A stretch of 64,000 nucleotides of DNA from Pseudomonas sp. Irchel s3b2. GTDB taxonomy: Bacteria > Pseudomonadota > Gammaproteobacteria > Pseudomonadales > Pseudomonadaceae. Positions 35,710 through 43,730 of this stretch are shown piece after piece. The stretch covers positions 558,001-622,000 of the forward strand of contig NZ_FYEB01000001.1 of assembly GCF_900187445.1 (NCBI RefSeq), read 5' to 3'. Every line of letters begins with the position of its first letter. Within the stretch, counting starts at the first letter, position 1. The position numbers and the translations under genes are program-made. Under the pieces are notes generated by a model. The model was not told where the DNA came from and did no database searches. It was given only the letters and a program-made list of their open reading frames with translations.

Positions 35710-35970
35710 CTATCTGCGTTCATCCAGTAGCAGGTTTAGATATTCCGAGATCTTTGCCACGGTCAAATCGCGAGATTTTCCACTCAGTATTTCGTCCAGT
35801 TCTTCCTGAGACAGTCCGAGCCTTTGCGCAGCCTCGGTCTTACTCAGCCGATCGGTATGGAGGAGCAGGCCAATCTTCATGACGTGTTCGGCTTTGGCCC
35901 GCCTCTCACCCGCCTCGGGATAGCCCAGCGCCTCATAAACGCAGCTGTTGCTTCCATCGATTTCATTCAT
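35710..35970 (-). CDS. Helix-turn-helix protein (antitoxin-like)
   Basis: An 86-residue protein. The HTH_XRE-like part is in the C-terminal half (VMKIGLLLHTDRLSKTEAAQRLGLSQEELDEILSGKSRDLTVAKISEYLNLLL). The N-terminus contains YEALGYPEAGERRAKAEHV, typical of Xre antitoxin-like proteins. The start is ATG 35970 with GAGG 9 bases upstream; a GTG at 35985 overlaps the preceding stop. It is second in a two-gene unit with another HTH protein. No RelE/HigB-type toxin gene is visible. Confidence 0.75.
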   Translation of the reverse strand: MNEIDGSNSCVYEALGYPEAGERRAKAEHVMKIGLLLHTDRLSKTEAAQRLGLSQEELDEILSGKSRDLTVAKISEYLNLLLDERR

Positions 35971-35981
35971 CTGCTGACACC

Positions 35982-36299
35982 TCACTCAACCATCGCATAA
36001 TCCGCCCGCCCCACCGGATCCGGCGTCGACCCTCGCACATTCATCCCTCTGCCCGGTGCAAACCCCGGGAAGAACACCAGACCTTGCGACTCAAACCGAT
36101 ACGCCAACGCCAGCCGGGTGACATCCAGCACATCGCGTTCCGCCTCGAAACGCTGAATGGCGTCAACGGAAACCCCGGATTCCTCGGATAACTCTTCAAT
36201 ACTCCAGCCCAGCATCGCTCGGGCCTGGGCACAGTGGGCGGGGGTGAACTGGAAGAGAGCGATACGTTCCAGGGTAATTTTCATCGCAAGATTGGCCAT
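35982..36299 (-). CDS. XRE-family helix-turn-helix regulator
   Basis: A 105-residue protein starting MANLAMKITLERIALFQ, with GGAG 6 bases before the ATG at 36299. The HTH is at about 23-60 (HCAQARAMLGWSIEELSEESGVSVDAIQRFEAE). A short C-terminal segment, RFESQGLVFFPGFAPGRGMNVRG, resembles the tails of transcriptional regulators that contain just an XRE HTH. It heads the two-gene unit with the next HTH gene. An inverted repeat at 36334-36352 is a likely autoregulatory operator. Confidence 0.8.
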   Translation of the reverse strand: MANLAMKITLERIALFQFTPAHCAQARAMLGWSIEELSEESGVSVDAIQRFEAERDVLDVTRLALAYRFESQGLVFFPGFAPGRGMNVRGSTPDPVGRADYAMVE

Positions 36300-36333
36300 G
36301 GTGTTCTCCGGGCTCGAGAGTGCTGATTCAAAA

Positions 36334-36352
36334 TGTACTGTGTTTTTGTACA
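36334..36352. promoter_or_regulatory. Candidate operator of the HTH gene pair
   Basis: TGTAC-TGTGTTTTT-GTACA, a 5-bp inverted repeat (ACTGT/ACAGT is embedded too), 35-53 bases upstream of the XRE regulator start, where a repressor would block transcription. Confidence 0.45.
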
Positions 36353-36575
36353 GTTGTTTTGATCCCGGATCAATCTCATTTTCTTGATTGATTACATTTT
36401 TCAGTCAGGCAGGAGCTTGGGAGCGACTACGCTGTTTCTATGCGGGATCCTGAAAGCTCAAGGCTTTCAGCTCCCGTCAGCAGCAATGATTGAACGTCAG
36501 CTTTCTGATCTTCAATACAAGGAAAGGTGGCGTTTATGACGCAGTGCGTCACAGCGTTATGCAGGGAAGGGAATC

Positions 36576-38867
36576 ATGAAAAGACTACGTCTGCTATGTG
36601 CCCTGATCGGTTTTACAAGTCTGCCCGTCGTGGCTGATATGGCATCGTTAAGCAAAGAGGCCTTTGTCAGCAACCTGATAAATCAGATGACCCTGGAGGA
36701 AAAAATCGGCCAACTGCGGCTGATCGCTATTGATGAAAAGATGACGCCCGAAAAAATACGCGAAGAGATCGCCGCCGGGCGGATCGGTGGTACCTACGGC
36801 TCTGTATCCCGTTACGTAAACCGACCCATGCAGGACGCGGCTCAACAAAGCCGCCTGAAAATACCGATGTTTTTCGGTTGGGACGTGATACACGGCCATC
36901 GAACCATTTTTCCCATTGGCCTGGCGTTGGCGTCCAGCTGGGATATTGGCGCTATCGAGTTGAGCGGTCGAACAGCCGCGAAAGAAGCCAGTGCCGACGG
37001 TATCGATTTGACCTTCGCCCCGATGATAGATATCGCCCGGGATCCTCGCTGGGGGCGCACCTCCGAAGGCTTCGGCGAAGACACCTATCTGGTTTCACGC
37101 ATTGCCAAAGCGATGGTCCAGGCCTACCAGGGCGCAAGCCCGAATGCACCCGACAGCATCATGGCCAGCGCCAAACACTTTGCGTTGTATGGAGCTGTCG
37201 AGGGTGGACGCGACTACAACAGCGTCGACATGGGCCTGGCCCGGATGTACCAGGATTACCTGCCACCTTATCGTTCGGCGATTGAAGGTGGCGCGGGGGC
37301 GATGATGGTGGCGCTTAACTCGATAAATGGCGTGCCAGCCGCTTCCAATGCATGGTTGATGCAAGACCTGCTTCGCAAGGCATGGGGCTTCAAGGGGCTG
37401 GTCATCAGCGACCATAACGGGATAAACGATCTGGTTCAGCATGGTGTTGCGAAGAACCCCCGCGAAGCGGCCAGGCTCGCGATCAGGGCTGGCGTTGATA
37501 TGAGCATGAACGACTTCTCCTATGGTCCGGAGCTACAGGGGCTGCTTGAGTCTGGCGCTATTTCCCAGAGCAATATTGATAACTCGGTGCGTGAAGTGCT
37601 GGGGGCCAAGTACGACATGGGGCTGTTCGAAGACCCTTACCGACGCATCGGCATTGCCAGTGAAGACCCCGCTGATAACAACGCCGAATACCGTCTGCAC
37701 AGAACGCAGGCCCGTGAGGTGGCACGCAAGACATTGGTGCTGCTGAAGAATGAAAACGGGCTCTTGCCGCTCAAAAAAGAGGGTGTGATTGCACTCATAG
37801 GCCCATTGGCAAAAAGTACCGTCGACATCATGGGCAGTTGGTCCGCAAGCGGCGTGCCCGCGCAATCGGTAACGATCTACGACGGCCTGAAAAACGCGAT
37901 GAACCAGGGTTCGCTGATCTATGCCCGAGGCGCCAACCTCGAGGAGGATCAGGAGGTCGTTAAATACCTGGAATACCAGGGCGTGTCCGAAATCGCGAAC
38001 GACCCCCGTCCGGCAGCAGAAATGATTGACGAAGCGGTCAAGGCTGCACAGCAAGCCGATGTCGTGATTGCCGTGGTGGGCGAGCCCCGCAGCATGTCTC
38101 ATGAGGCGGCCAGTCGAACCAGCCTCGATCTGCCCGGGCGCCAGAGTGAATTGATCACCGCCCTGAAAACCACCGGCAAACCGCTGGTACTGGTATTGAT
38201 GAACGGCCGGCCACTGTCCATCGGCAAGGAGCAGAAACAGGCCGATGCGATTCTGGAAACCTGGTACAGCGGCTCCGAGGGAGGCAACGCCGTTGCCGAT
38301 GTGTTGTTCGGGGACTACAACCCGTCCGGCAAGCTACCCATCACCTTCCCACGCTCCGTGGGGCAGATCCCCAATTACTACAGCCACTTGAACACCGGTC
38401 GCCCCTACATAGCGGGGGCGCTTCGCAACTACACGTCTCAATATTTCGATCAATCCCATGGGCCGCTTTATCCCTTCGGCTACGGGCTGAGTTATACCGA
38501 CTTCAGCCTGACCGACATGGCCCTGTCTTCGACCACACTGAGCAAGACTGACAATCTCGTCGCCAGCGTCATGGTGAAGAACATCGGCCAGCGTGACGGC
38601 GAAACGGTGGTTCAGCTGTATATCCGCGATGTCGTTGGATCCGTCAGCCGTCCGGTCAAAGAACTGAAGAACTTTCAAAAAATCATGCTCAAGGCAGGGG
38701 AGGAGAAAGCGGTCCACTTCAGCATTAATGAGAACGACTTGAAGTTCTTCAATGCCCAGTTGGAACACGTCGCCGAGCCGGGCGAGTTCCGGGTGCAAAT
38801 CGGTCTGGATTCCCAGGATGTGAAGGAGAAGAGTTTTGAGTTGCTGTCAGAACAAGGCAGTGGCTAA
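36576..38867 (+). CDS. bglX: Periplasmic beta-glucosidase, glycoside hydrolase family 3
   Basis: A 763-residue exported enzyme with signal peptide MKRLRLLCALIGFTSLPVVA. It releases terminal beta-D-glucose from oligosaccharides in the periplasm. GH3 N-terminal barrel: IDIARDPRWGRTSEGFGEDTYL, the KHF motif (200-202) and the nucleophile Asp279 in GLVISDHNGI. C-terminal domain: VVGEPRSMSHEAASRTSLDLPG, GYGLSYTDFSL and a final fibronectin-III-like domain (NIGQRDGETVVQLYIRDVVGSVSRPVKELKNF). Length and order match E. coli BglX. Monocistronic, followed by a REPIN. Confidence 0.93.
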   Translation: MKRLRLLCALIGFTSLPVVADMASLSKEAFVSNLINQMTLEEKIGQLRLIAIDEKMTPEKIREEIAAGRIGGTYGSVSRYVNRPMQDAAQQSRLKIPMFFGWDVIHGHRTIFPIGLALASSWDIGAIELSGRTAAKEASADGIDLTFAPMIDIARDPRWGRTSEGFGEDTYLVSRIAKAMVQAYQGASPNAPDSIMASAKHFALYGAVEGGRDYNSVDMGLARMYQDYLPPYRSAIEGGAGAMMVALNSINGVPAASNAWLMQDLLRKAWGFKGLVISDHNGINDLVQHGVAKNPREAARLAIRAGVDMSMNDFSYGPELQGLLESGAISQSNIDNSVREVLGAKYDMGLFEDPYRRIGIASEDPADNNAEYRLHRTQAREVARKTLVLLKNENGLLPLKKEGVIALIGPLAKSTVDIMGSWSASGVPAQSVTIYDGLKNAMNQGSLIYARGANLEEDQEVVKYLEYQGVSEIANDPRPAAEMIDEAVKAAQQADVVIAVVGEPRSMSHEAASRTSLDLPGRQSELITALKTTGKPLVLVLMNGRPLSIGKEQKQADAILETWYSGSEGGNAVADVLFGDYNPSGKLPITFPRSVGQIPNYYSHLNTGRPYIAGALRNYTSQYFDQSHGPLYPFGYGLSYTDFSLTDMALSSTTLSKTDNLVASVMVKNIGQRDGETVVQLYIRDVVGSVSRPVKELKNFQKIMLKAGEEKAVHFSINENDLKFFNAQLEHVAEPGEFRVQIGLDSQDVKEKSFELLSEQGSG

Positions 38868-38896
38868 GACCGATCAGTAAAGAAAATAACGCAAAA

Positions 38897-38990
38897 CCTG
38901 TAGGAGCGAGGCTTGCCCGCGAAGAATACACCGCAGTTTTTCAGGTATTACGCGTCATCGTTCTTCGCGGGCAAGCCTCGCTCCTACGGG
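38897..38990. repeat. REPIN, near-identical twin of the copy at 2535
   Basis: Units CCTGTAGGAGCGAGGCTTGC and complement. The inner spacer differs from that of the copy at 2535-2627 at only a few positions (AATACACCGCAGTTTTTCAG versus AATGCACCGCGGTTTTTCAG), so these two share a recent common ancestor. Confidence 0.9.
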
Positions 38991-39012
38991 TTCTGCGCTT
39001 GCCGCGAGCTCG

Positions 39013-39780
39013 CTATTTCGCCCCCTCCAACCAAACGGACGGCGCCTGCCCCAGCACCCGACGAAACATCGTCGAGAATGCCGCCGGGCTGTCATAACCA
39101 AAATCCAGCGCAATCCGCGTCACCGGCGTGCCCACCGCCAGCCGCGCCAAGGCCAGCACCACACAAGCCCGCTGCCGCCATTGGCTGAAACTCAGGCCGG
39201 TCTGTTGGCGGAACAAACGATTGAACGTACGCAAACTAATATGCAACTGATCAGCCCATTGTTGCGGCGATTGGTGAGCGTTCGGCTGCCGAAGAAACGT
39301 CTGACACAACCCAAGCAGCCGCGAATCCGGAGGCAACGGAATGTGCAACGGCAAATGAGCGCTACGAGCCAATTCATGCAGCAACAAATCAATCAGCACA
39401 CCATCACGCCCGGCCTCGTCGTACTCCAGCGCAACCTCCACCGCCTCCATCAGCAAATGCCGCATCAACGGCGAAACACTGATCACCTGACAGCGATTGC
39501 CCAAATCAACCGCCCCCGGTTCGATGTATAAGCTGCGAGTGCTCACCCCCAGCATCAACACCTCATGCGCCACCCCCGGGGGAATCCACACCGCCCGCTG
39601 CGGCGGCACCACCCAATTGCCGTCGTGCGTGCTCACCTGCATCACCCCGGTGGCGCCGTACAACAACTGCGCCCGCCGGTGGGTATGGCGCGGCAACAGA
39701 CGACCGTCGGGGTAATCCGTACCGATAGCCACCACCGGTCGTGGCGTATCGTCCAGCAGATCAATCGAAACATTGCGCAT
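39013..39780 (-). CDS. AraC-family transcriptional regulator
   Basis: A 255-residue regulator with an N-terminal cupin sensor (RLLPRHTHRRAQLLYGATGVMQVSTHDGNWVVPPQRAVWIPPGVAHEV) and C-terminal double HTH (SPQQWADQLHISLRTFNRLFRQQTGLSFSQWRQRACVVLALARLAVGTPVTRIALDFGYDSPAAFSTMFRRVLG; approximate bounds 155-250). The start is ATG 39780 (MRNVSIDLL). Divergent from the TauE/SafE transporter, 112 bases apart; that gene is the likely target. Confidence 0.88.
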   Translation of the reverse strand: MRNVSIDLLDDTPRPVVAIGTDYPDGRLLPRHTHRRAQLLYGATGVMQVSTHDGNWVVPPQRAVWIPPGVAHEVLMLGVSTRSLYIEPGAVDLGNRCQVISVSPLMRHLLMEAVEVALEYDEAGRDGVLIDLLLHELARSAHLPLHIPLPPDSRLLGLCQTFLRQPNAHQSPQQWADQLHISLRTFNRLFRQQTGLSFSQWRQRACVVLALARLAVGTPVTRIALDFGYDSPAAFSTMFRRVLGQAPSVWLEGAK

Positions 39781-39892
39781 CGAGCGGCATCCAGCGGTTG
39801 GCGTAAACGCAAACATTATTGGCTGACTTGCTGAAGCAGGCCAAGCCCCATCGCTCTATCGTCGGCCACTCTCAACCAACGGACGATGTGCG

Positions 39893-40711
39893 ATGTTCTT
39901 CTACCTCTTGCTGGCACTCTTCGGCTGCATGACCGGCGTCACCGCCGTACTGTTCGGCTTCGGCGGCGGATTCGTCGTCGTGCCCTTGCTATACCGCATG
40001 CTCACGGCCAGCCAAGGCGCCGACGACCCCATCAGCCAATCGGCAATGCACATTGCCGTTGCAACCTCGACCTGCGTGATGATCGTCAACGCCCTGATCG
40101 CCACCGCAAAGCATCACCGCGCCGGTAATCTCATTCGCCATTACCTGTGGCCATTGGGCGGGTTCATCGGCCTGGGCGCTATCGTCGGAGCCGTTGCAGC
40201 GATGTCGGCGAGTGGTGAGCTGATTCGCTATGCCTTCATCGCCTACCTCGGCGTGACGATTCTGGACTGCTTGTTCCGACGCGGTTTTCTCACACAGTCT
40301 GACGCTGTAATCCCACGGAGATTGGGCAGGGCAGAAGTGTCTGGCGGCGGTGTAGGCATCGGTACCATCGCCACGTTTCTCGGCGTGGGCGGCAGCGTCA
40401 TGACCGTGCCGTTGTTGCGGCGTTGTGGGCTGAGCATGTCAAAGGCGACATCCATGGCCAATCCGTTGAGTTTGCCGGTTGCGGTAGCCGGGACGCTGAC
40501 TTACATGGCGATGGCGGGTTTTACCGAGTTTGATCTGGGGCCGTGGTTTATCGGTTATGTGGATGTGCTGGCGTTTGCGGTGCTGACTGCCGGATCGATG
40601 ATAGGCATCCGGCTGGCCACACCGTGGATCGGGCGGATACCGGATCGGGTGCATGCGCGGGTTTATATTGGTTTGCTGGTTTTGGTAATGCTGAGTATGT
40701 GCGCCAAGTAA
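39893..40711 (+). CDS. TauE/SafE-family sulfite/organic-anion exporter
   Basis: A 272-residue inner-membrane protein with about eight helices and the duplicated TauE motif (FGFGGGFVVVPLLY in the first half; FLGVGGSVMTVPLLRRCGLSMSKATSMANPLSLPVAVAGT in the second). Members export sulfite, sulfoacetate or similar anions; the substrate here is unknown. The gene is divergent from an AraC regulator. Confidence 0.85.
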   Translation: MFFYLLLALFGCMTGVTAVLFGFGGGFVVVPLLYRMLTASQGADDPISQSAMHIAVATSTCVMIVNALIATAKHHRAGNLIRHYLWPLGGFIGLGAIVGAVAAMSASGELIRYAFIAYLGVTILDCLFRRGFLTQSDAVIPRRLGRAEVSGGGVGIGTIATFLGVGGSVMTVPLLRRCGLSMSKATSMANPLSLPVAVAGTLTYMAMAGFTEFDLGPWFIGYVDVLAFAVLTAGSMIGIRLATPWIGRIPDRVHARVYIGLLVLVMLSMCAK

Positions 40712-40820
40712 GGTTGGAATCCGTCGGCTTATTCGCAAGAATAGGCCTTCGCACTGTTCAAGATTCAGTAGCAGAGCGACCGGACTGAGCGACACAACCT
40801 TATCAATCAAAGGACCAGGG

Positions 40821-41504
40821 ATGCTGATCTTTAACTGCACCGAAGCGGCCAGCAATTTCTTCAGTCGCGTGCACAAAGGTAAAAAAATCAGCCCAGTAGA
40901 CACACCGCCATCGCCCACCATTGAGGACGATGAGCAAGGTGAGTTCACCGAACAGTGGTTGGTCCATGCCATCACCGTCCAACGCAAGCACGTGTTATTC
41001 GTCATCCATGTACAAACCCGTTACTGCATGATCTTCGCCGACGCCAAAAAAGCTGACGTCGAGGGTTTTGTTCATCGGTTTTCCGAGCGATGGATCAATG
41101 GCCTGATACGCCACGCAGGGCAGAACGATATCCTGCAGTGGGTCGAAGATGAGCCGATGATGGAGCGCTTCGAGGAAAGCAATCGCGAGTACCGGCTATA
41201 CAAACGCCGACATCGTGGTGCGCAGAAACACATCGATGATATCGCCTGGTTCTTCCAGGATTGTGCTGCGGAGTGGGGCACCTTACCGCCGGATGAGTAT
41301 GCGGCCGGCCGTTTCGACGCGCAGATGAACGACTTCCTCAGAGGCAGTAAAGGTCATAAAGACTATTACTACCCGAGCGAGGAAATGATGGCGCACTGGT
41401 TGCGCACCTACTGCGGGCGGGATGAGCAAGTTATTCAGGCTGCACGTGATCGGCGTAAAGAGGTGAAGCAGGAAATCAGAGATCTGGAGAGTCGTCTTCA
41501 GTAA
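40821..41504 (+). CDS. Hypothetical protein, probable DUF6933 family
   Basis: A 227-residue soluble protein beginning MLIFNCTEAASNFFSRVHKGKKISPV, then WLVHAITVQRKHVLFVIHVQTRYCMIF and FVHRFSERWINGLIRHAG. I recall this N-terminal pattern from DUF6933. The C-terminal part is charged (YKRRHRGAQKHIDDIAWFFQD; DRRKEVKQEIRDLESRL). Function unknown. Convergent with the next gene, 6 bases between stops. Confidence 0.6.
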   Translation: MLIFNCTEAASNFFSRVHKGKKISPVDTPPSPTIEDDEQGEFTEQWLVHAITVQRKHVLFVIHVQTRYCMIFADAKKADVEGFVHRFSERWINGLIRHAGQNDILQWVEDEPMMERFEESNREYRLYKRRHRGAQKHIDDIAWFFQDCAAEWGTLPPDEYAAGRFDAQMNDFLRGSKGHKDYYYPSEEMMAHWLRTYCGRDEQVIQAARDRRKEVKQEIRDLESRLQ

Positions 41505-41510
41505 GGCTGA

Positions 41511-42500
41511 TTACTTCTCCGCCAACCCCGGCGCTTCACGAATAATGAAGTGATCCAGGTTCTCGATATTGGCACTGAACACCCCGAACGTCTGCTCGGG
41601 GTTTTTCTTGCTCGGCACCTGCTTCAACTCCGGTGTCACCCCATAAAAGAAGCAATACAACTGCGCGTCGCTGTCGACGGCGTGCTTGATCTCTTCCAGA
41701 AACGCTTTGCGCTTGCGGTAGTTGTCGATCAGCTTCTTGCTCAAGTAAACGTTCACCGAGTAAGGCTTCTTCTTCGCCTCGTCCGGTTGCTTGAACCAGA
41801 CCTTCTGTTCGAAATCGATGCGAAAGCTCTGCGTGTAATCCTTGATCTCCTTGATCTTTCCCCAGTAAATCAGCCCCTTATTGTCCTGCAGATATTCGAT
41901 CTTCTTGAAGAACGACCCATAAGGCGCCGTGTGCTCGCCAATCTTCAGCGGCATGCGCTTGAGCAGCTCCTTGTCCTCGAAGTTCGACACAAAACACTCC
42001 ACCGGATGGGCGAAGACACTGGTCTTGTCCGGCGCCGACTCCCGAGTCGGATGCTCGACGTTACTGACCGCTGAAGTTGGTTTTGGGTCATCCCGCATGA
42101 CATCCGCCGCCACGGCTGGGTTCGACGGCTTACGCACATACTCACGCCGAGTCAGCAACAACTCCGACGGAAAATGCTCCTCCCGACTGTCATCCGATTC
42201 CGCACCGTCCACCTCCAGCCCCGACGCCGGCGTCTTCAAGCTGGCATAAGGACAACCCTCGACATGCCGCGTGCTGGGTATGTTCTTGAAGTGCGGCGTG
42301 CGCACGTAATTCACGTTCTTGGCGTTGAACGTCCCCAACACATTGGTCGTATCAAACGCTGAACGGCAGGCATCGTTGGGGCACTGGAAATGCTCCTTGG
42401 CGGAATCGAACTCCATCGTCTCGTCGAAATTCAAATCGCGCACATCATAGATCGACAGCTTATCGTCGAGGCTGAGGCAGTAGGCGAGGTCGAATTTCAT
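41511..42500 (-). CDS. Hypothetical protein with CoiA-like N-terminal zinc-binding segment
   Basis: A 329-residue protein starting MKFDLAYCLSLDDKLSIYDVRDLNF. Residues 35-85 contain HFQCPNDACRSAF, then RTPHFKNIPSTRHVEGCPY, a Cys/His pattern (C-x4-C...H...H-x3-C) like the zinc ribbon of CoiA-type competence or nuclease proteins. A low-complexity linker follows. A C-terminal basic domain (KIKEIKDYTQSFRIDFEQKVWFK, VYLSKKLIDNYRKRKAFLEEI) is unrecognised. No PD-(D/E)XK motif is clear. An upstream in-frame extension to 42638 is not coding-like. Function unknown. Confidence 0.55.
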   Translation of the reverse strand: MKFDLAYCLSLDDKLSIYDVRDLNFDETMEFDSAKEHFQCPNDACRSAFDTTNVLGTFNAKNVNYVRTPHFKNIPSTRHVEGCPYASLKTPASGLEVDGAESDDSREEHFPSELLLTRREYVRKPSNPAVAADVMRDDPKPTSAVSNVEHPTRESAPDKTSVFAHPVECFVSNFEDKELLKRMPLKIGEHTAPYGSFFKKIEYLQDNKGLIYWGKIKEIKDYTQSFRIDFEQKVWFKQPDEAKKKPYSVNVYLSKKLIDNYRKRKAFLEEIKHAVDSDAQLYCFFYGVTPELKQVPSKKNPEQTFGVFSANIENLDHFIIREAPGLAEK

Positions 42501-42678
42501 GGCGGGCCCGGGTCCTTGAGTGGGGAAGGGTATTAATAGCGGGAGGCGAGGCGGGTTGCACTGACTGTTTTCAACACAGCGCAAAACCCGAGGCGAGAAA
42601 CAAACTGCGAGCCTGCTCGCGATTCTCAACTTCAACACAGTCCATATGCCTTGCGCTGACTGTGGTAAGACCGCTTAC

Positions 42679-42724
42679 TGTGGCGAGAGAGCTTGCTCCC
42701 GCTGGGCTGCGCAGCAGCCCAAAA
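42679..42724. repeat. Degenerate REP-type repeat
   Basis: TGTGGCGAGAGAGCTTGCTCCCGC followed by GGGCTGC-GCA-GCAGCCC palindrome. A lone half-unit GCGAGCCTGCTCGCGAT also occurs at 42606-42622. These are single REP units rather than a complete REPIN. Confidence 0.55.
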
Positions 42725-42777
42725 CCCAGCAAACGCGGCGGCTCAGGCCGAAGGCTTCAGTGAAGATGCCCCATAAC

Positions 42778-42813
42778 AAAATCCGCGGCTTGAACCTCAA
42801 ACAGCGGATTTTT
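42778..42813. terminator. Terminator after the antirepressor gene
   Basis: AAAATCCGC (42778-42786) pairs with GCGGATTTT (42804-42812), A/T tracts on both sides, 18 bases past the stop of the minus-strand BRO-N gene. Confidence 0.7.
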
Positions 42814-42830
42814 TATGCCGCGACGAACAA

Positions 42831-43340
42831 TCAGAACCCGCGCAACATCCGGGAAGCCTTCCGCCACCAGGACTCACGCCGATTGAACGGACCATCCGCC
42901 AACACACAAGGCATATCCCGCAATCGAATCCAGGGCTCATCCTGCCAGTGCAGCATGCTGAGCGACATCTGAGGCCAATCCAGAACACTCAACATCGGAC
43001 GCTCGACCGCTCGCGATGGTCGAGCGTCACGCAGCGCAGGCACCACCTGATGCGTCAGCCACTCTCGCAGCAATCGATACTCCGGGCAGTAGTGATAAAC
43101 CAGCAACGCATAAACACCTGATTCACTCACCATCAAGCGTTCTTCTGCAGCTCCGTGGGCGTAGACAAACATCATCTGTCGTTGATCAGCATCGAGTTTG
43201 CGCGACATGCGTTCATCAAGGAATTTGCCCATCAAGCGCCCTAAGTCATGAGCGCAGAACCAGGCTTGGTTCTCCACGAGAAGGGCGTGAAGGTAGATGT
43301 TGTGACGGGTGAAAAGGGTTGGTATGAGTGGTTCAGACAT
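42831..43340 (-). CDS. BRO-N domain protein, phage-antirepressor type
   Basis: A 169-residue protein with an N-terminal BRO/Ant DNA-binding domain: NIYLHALLVENQAWFCAHDLGRLMGK, then LMVSESGVYALLVYHYCPEYRLLREWLTHQVVPALR, the usual antirepressor blocks. The C-terminal 60 residues (MLSVLDWPQMSLSMLHWQDEPWIRLRDMP) are unrecognised. A perfect Shine-Dalgarno, GGAGG, precedes the ATG at 43340. It is last in a leader-sORF-sORF-BRO chain with overlapping frames. It may act on a phage-type repressor or on host DNA. Confidence 0.82.
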   Translation of the reverse strand: MSEPLIPTLFTRHNIYLHALLVENQAWFCAHDLGRLMGKFLDERMSRKLDADQRQMMFVYAHGAAEERLMVSESGVYALLVYHYCPEYRLLREWLTHQVVPALRDARPSRAVERPMLSVLDWPQMSLSMLHWQDEPWIRLRDMPCVLADGPFNRRESWWRKASRMLRGF

Positions 43341-43425
43341 GGCGTACCTCCTGAAACAGAAGCACGGGATTCGATCTGCGGGTACGGCAATTCACCTTCA
43401 TCGTGAAGGATGGGTATTCAGGCAT
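43333..43425 (-). CDS. Small coupled leader ORF 2 of the antirepressor unit
   Basis: A 30-codon ORF (MPEYPSFTMKVNCRTRRSNP...) with AAAGGA before the ATG. Its start overlaps the stop of leader ORF 1 and its stop overlaps the start of the BRO-N gene by 8 bases, so translation of the three is probably coupled. Its own peptide may be unimportant. No family recognised. Confidence 0.5.
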   Translation of the reverse strand: MPEYPSFTMKVNCRTRRSNPVLLFQEVRHV

Positions 43426-43546
43426 TTCCTTTACCTCTGGCTGCTTTCTTAGGGCATTCGTTATGGGTGTCGGGAGCTAAGAAACCCACCAGAGACGGGC
43501 CGGACATATTCCCCTTTCGGGTCTTGTATTCGCCCACTCCCGACAT
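43418..43546 (-). CDS. Small leader ORF 1 (icd-like) of the antirepressor unit
   Basis: A 42-codon ORF beginning MSGVGEYKTRKGNMSGPSLV and ending AARGKGNA. A stronger internal start is at 43507 (MSGPSLVGFLAP), with AAAGGGG just upstream, giving 29 residues. The sequence complementary to the upstream C4-like RNA (43477-43494) lies just inside this second start, and an inverted repeat (43459-43476 with 43537-43550) can sequester the region. It takes the position of icd in the P1 c4-icd-ant operon. Confidence 0.5.
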   Translation of the reverse strand: MSGVGEYKTRKGNMSGPSLVGFLAPDTHNECPKKAARGKGNA

Positions 43547-43585
43547 AACGGGGATTTTCTCGCAGGCGTAGAGAAACCGCAGACG

Positions 43586-43650
43586 AAAAAAAGCCGCATG
43601 ACTATCGGGTGCGGAGGGCCGCTCTGGTTGAGGCGTTTCTTAGGCGCCGA
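43586..43650 (-). ncRNA. C4-like antisense RNA controlling the antirepressor leader
   Basis: A compact minus-strand unit: promoter at 43657-43685, start near 43650, and an intrinsic terminator (CCGCA...TGCGG followed by seven T, 43586-43614), giving an RNA of about 65 bases. Its segment at 43622-43643 contains CTAAGAAAC and CCAGAG, complementary to GTTTCTTAG and CTCTGG in the downstream leader (43477-43494). The first 9-base and second 6-base blocks keep the same order. This is the design of phage P1/P7 C4 RNA, which pairs with the icd-ant leader. The Rfam match is inferred, not tested. Confidence 0.65.
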
Positions 43651-43656
43651 ACTGAG

Positions 43657-43685
43657 AGCCTAGGGGGTCAATGCCGCACGGTCAA
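43657..43685 (-). promoter_or_regulatory. Sigma-70 promoter of the C4-like RNA and antirepressor unit
   Basis: On the minus strand, TTGACC (-35, 43680-43685), exactly 17 bases, TAGGCT (-10, 43657-43662). A second TTGACC lies 14 bases downstream of the first, so a repressor binding direct repeats is possible. Confidence 0.65.
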
Positions 43686-43730
43686 CCCTTCAAAATCGTT
43701 CATCATTTTTCAGACGAAAATGCGTAGGCC

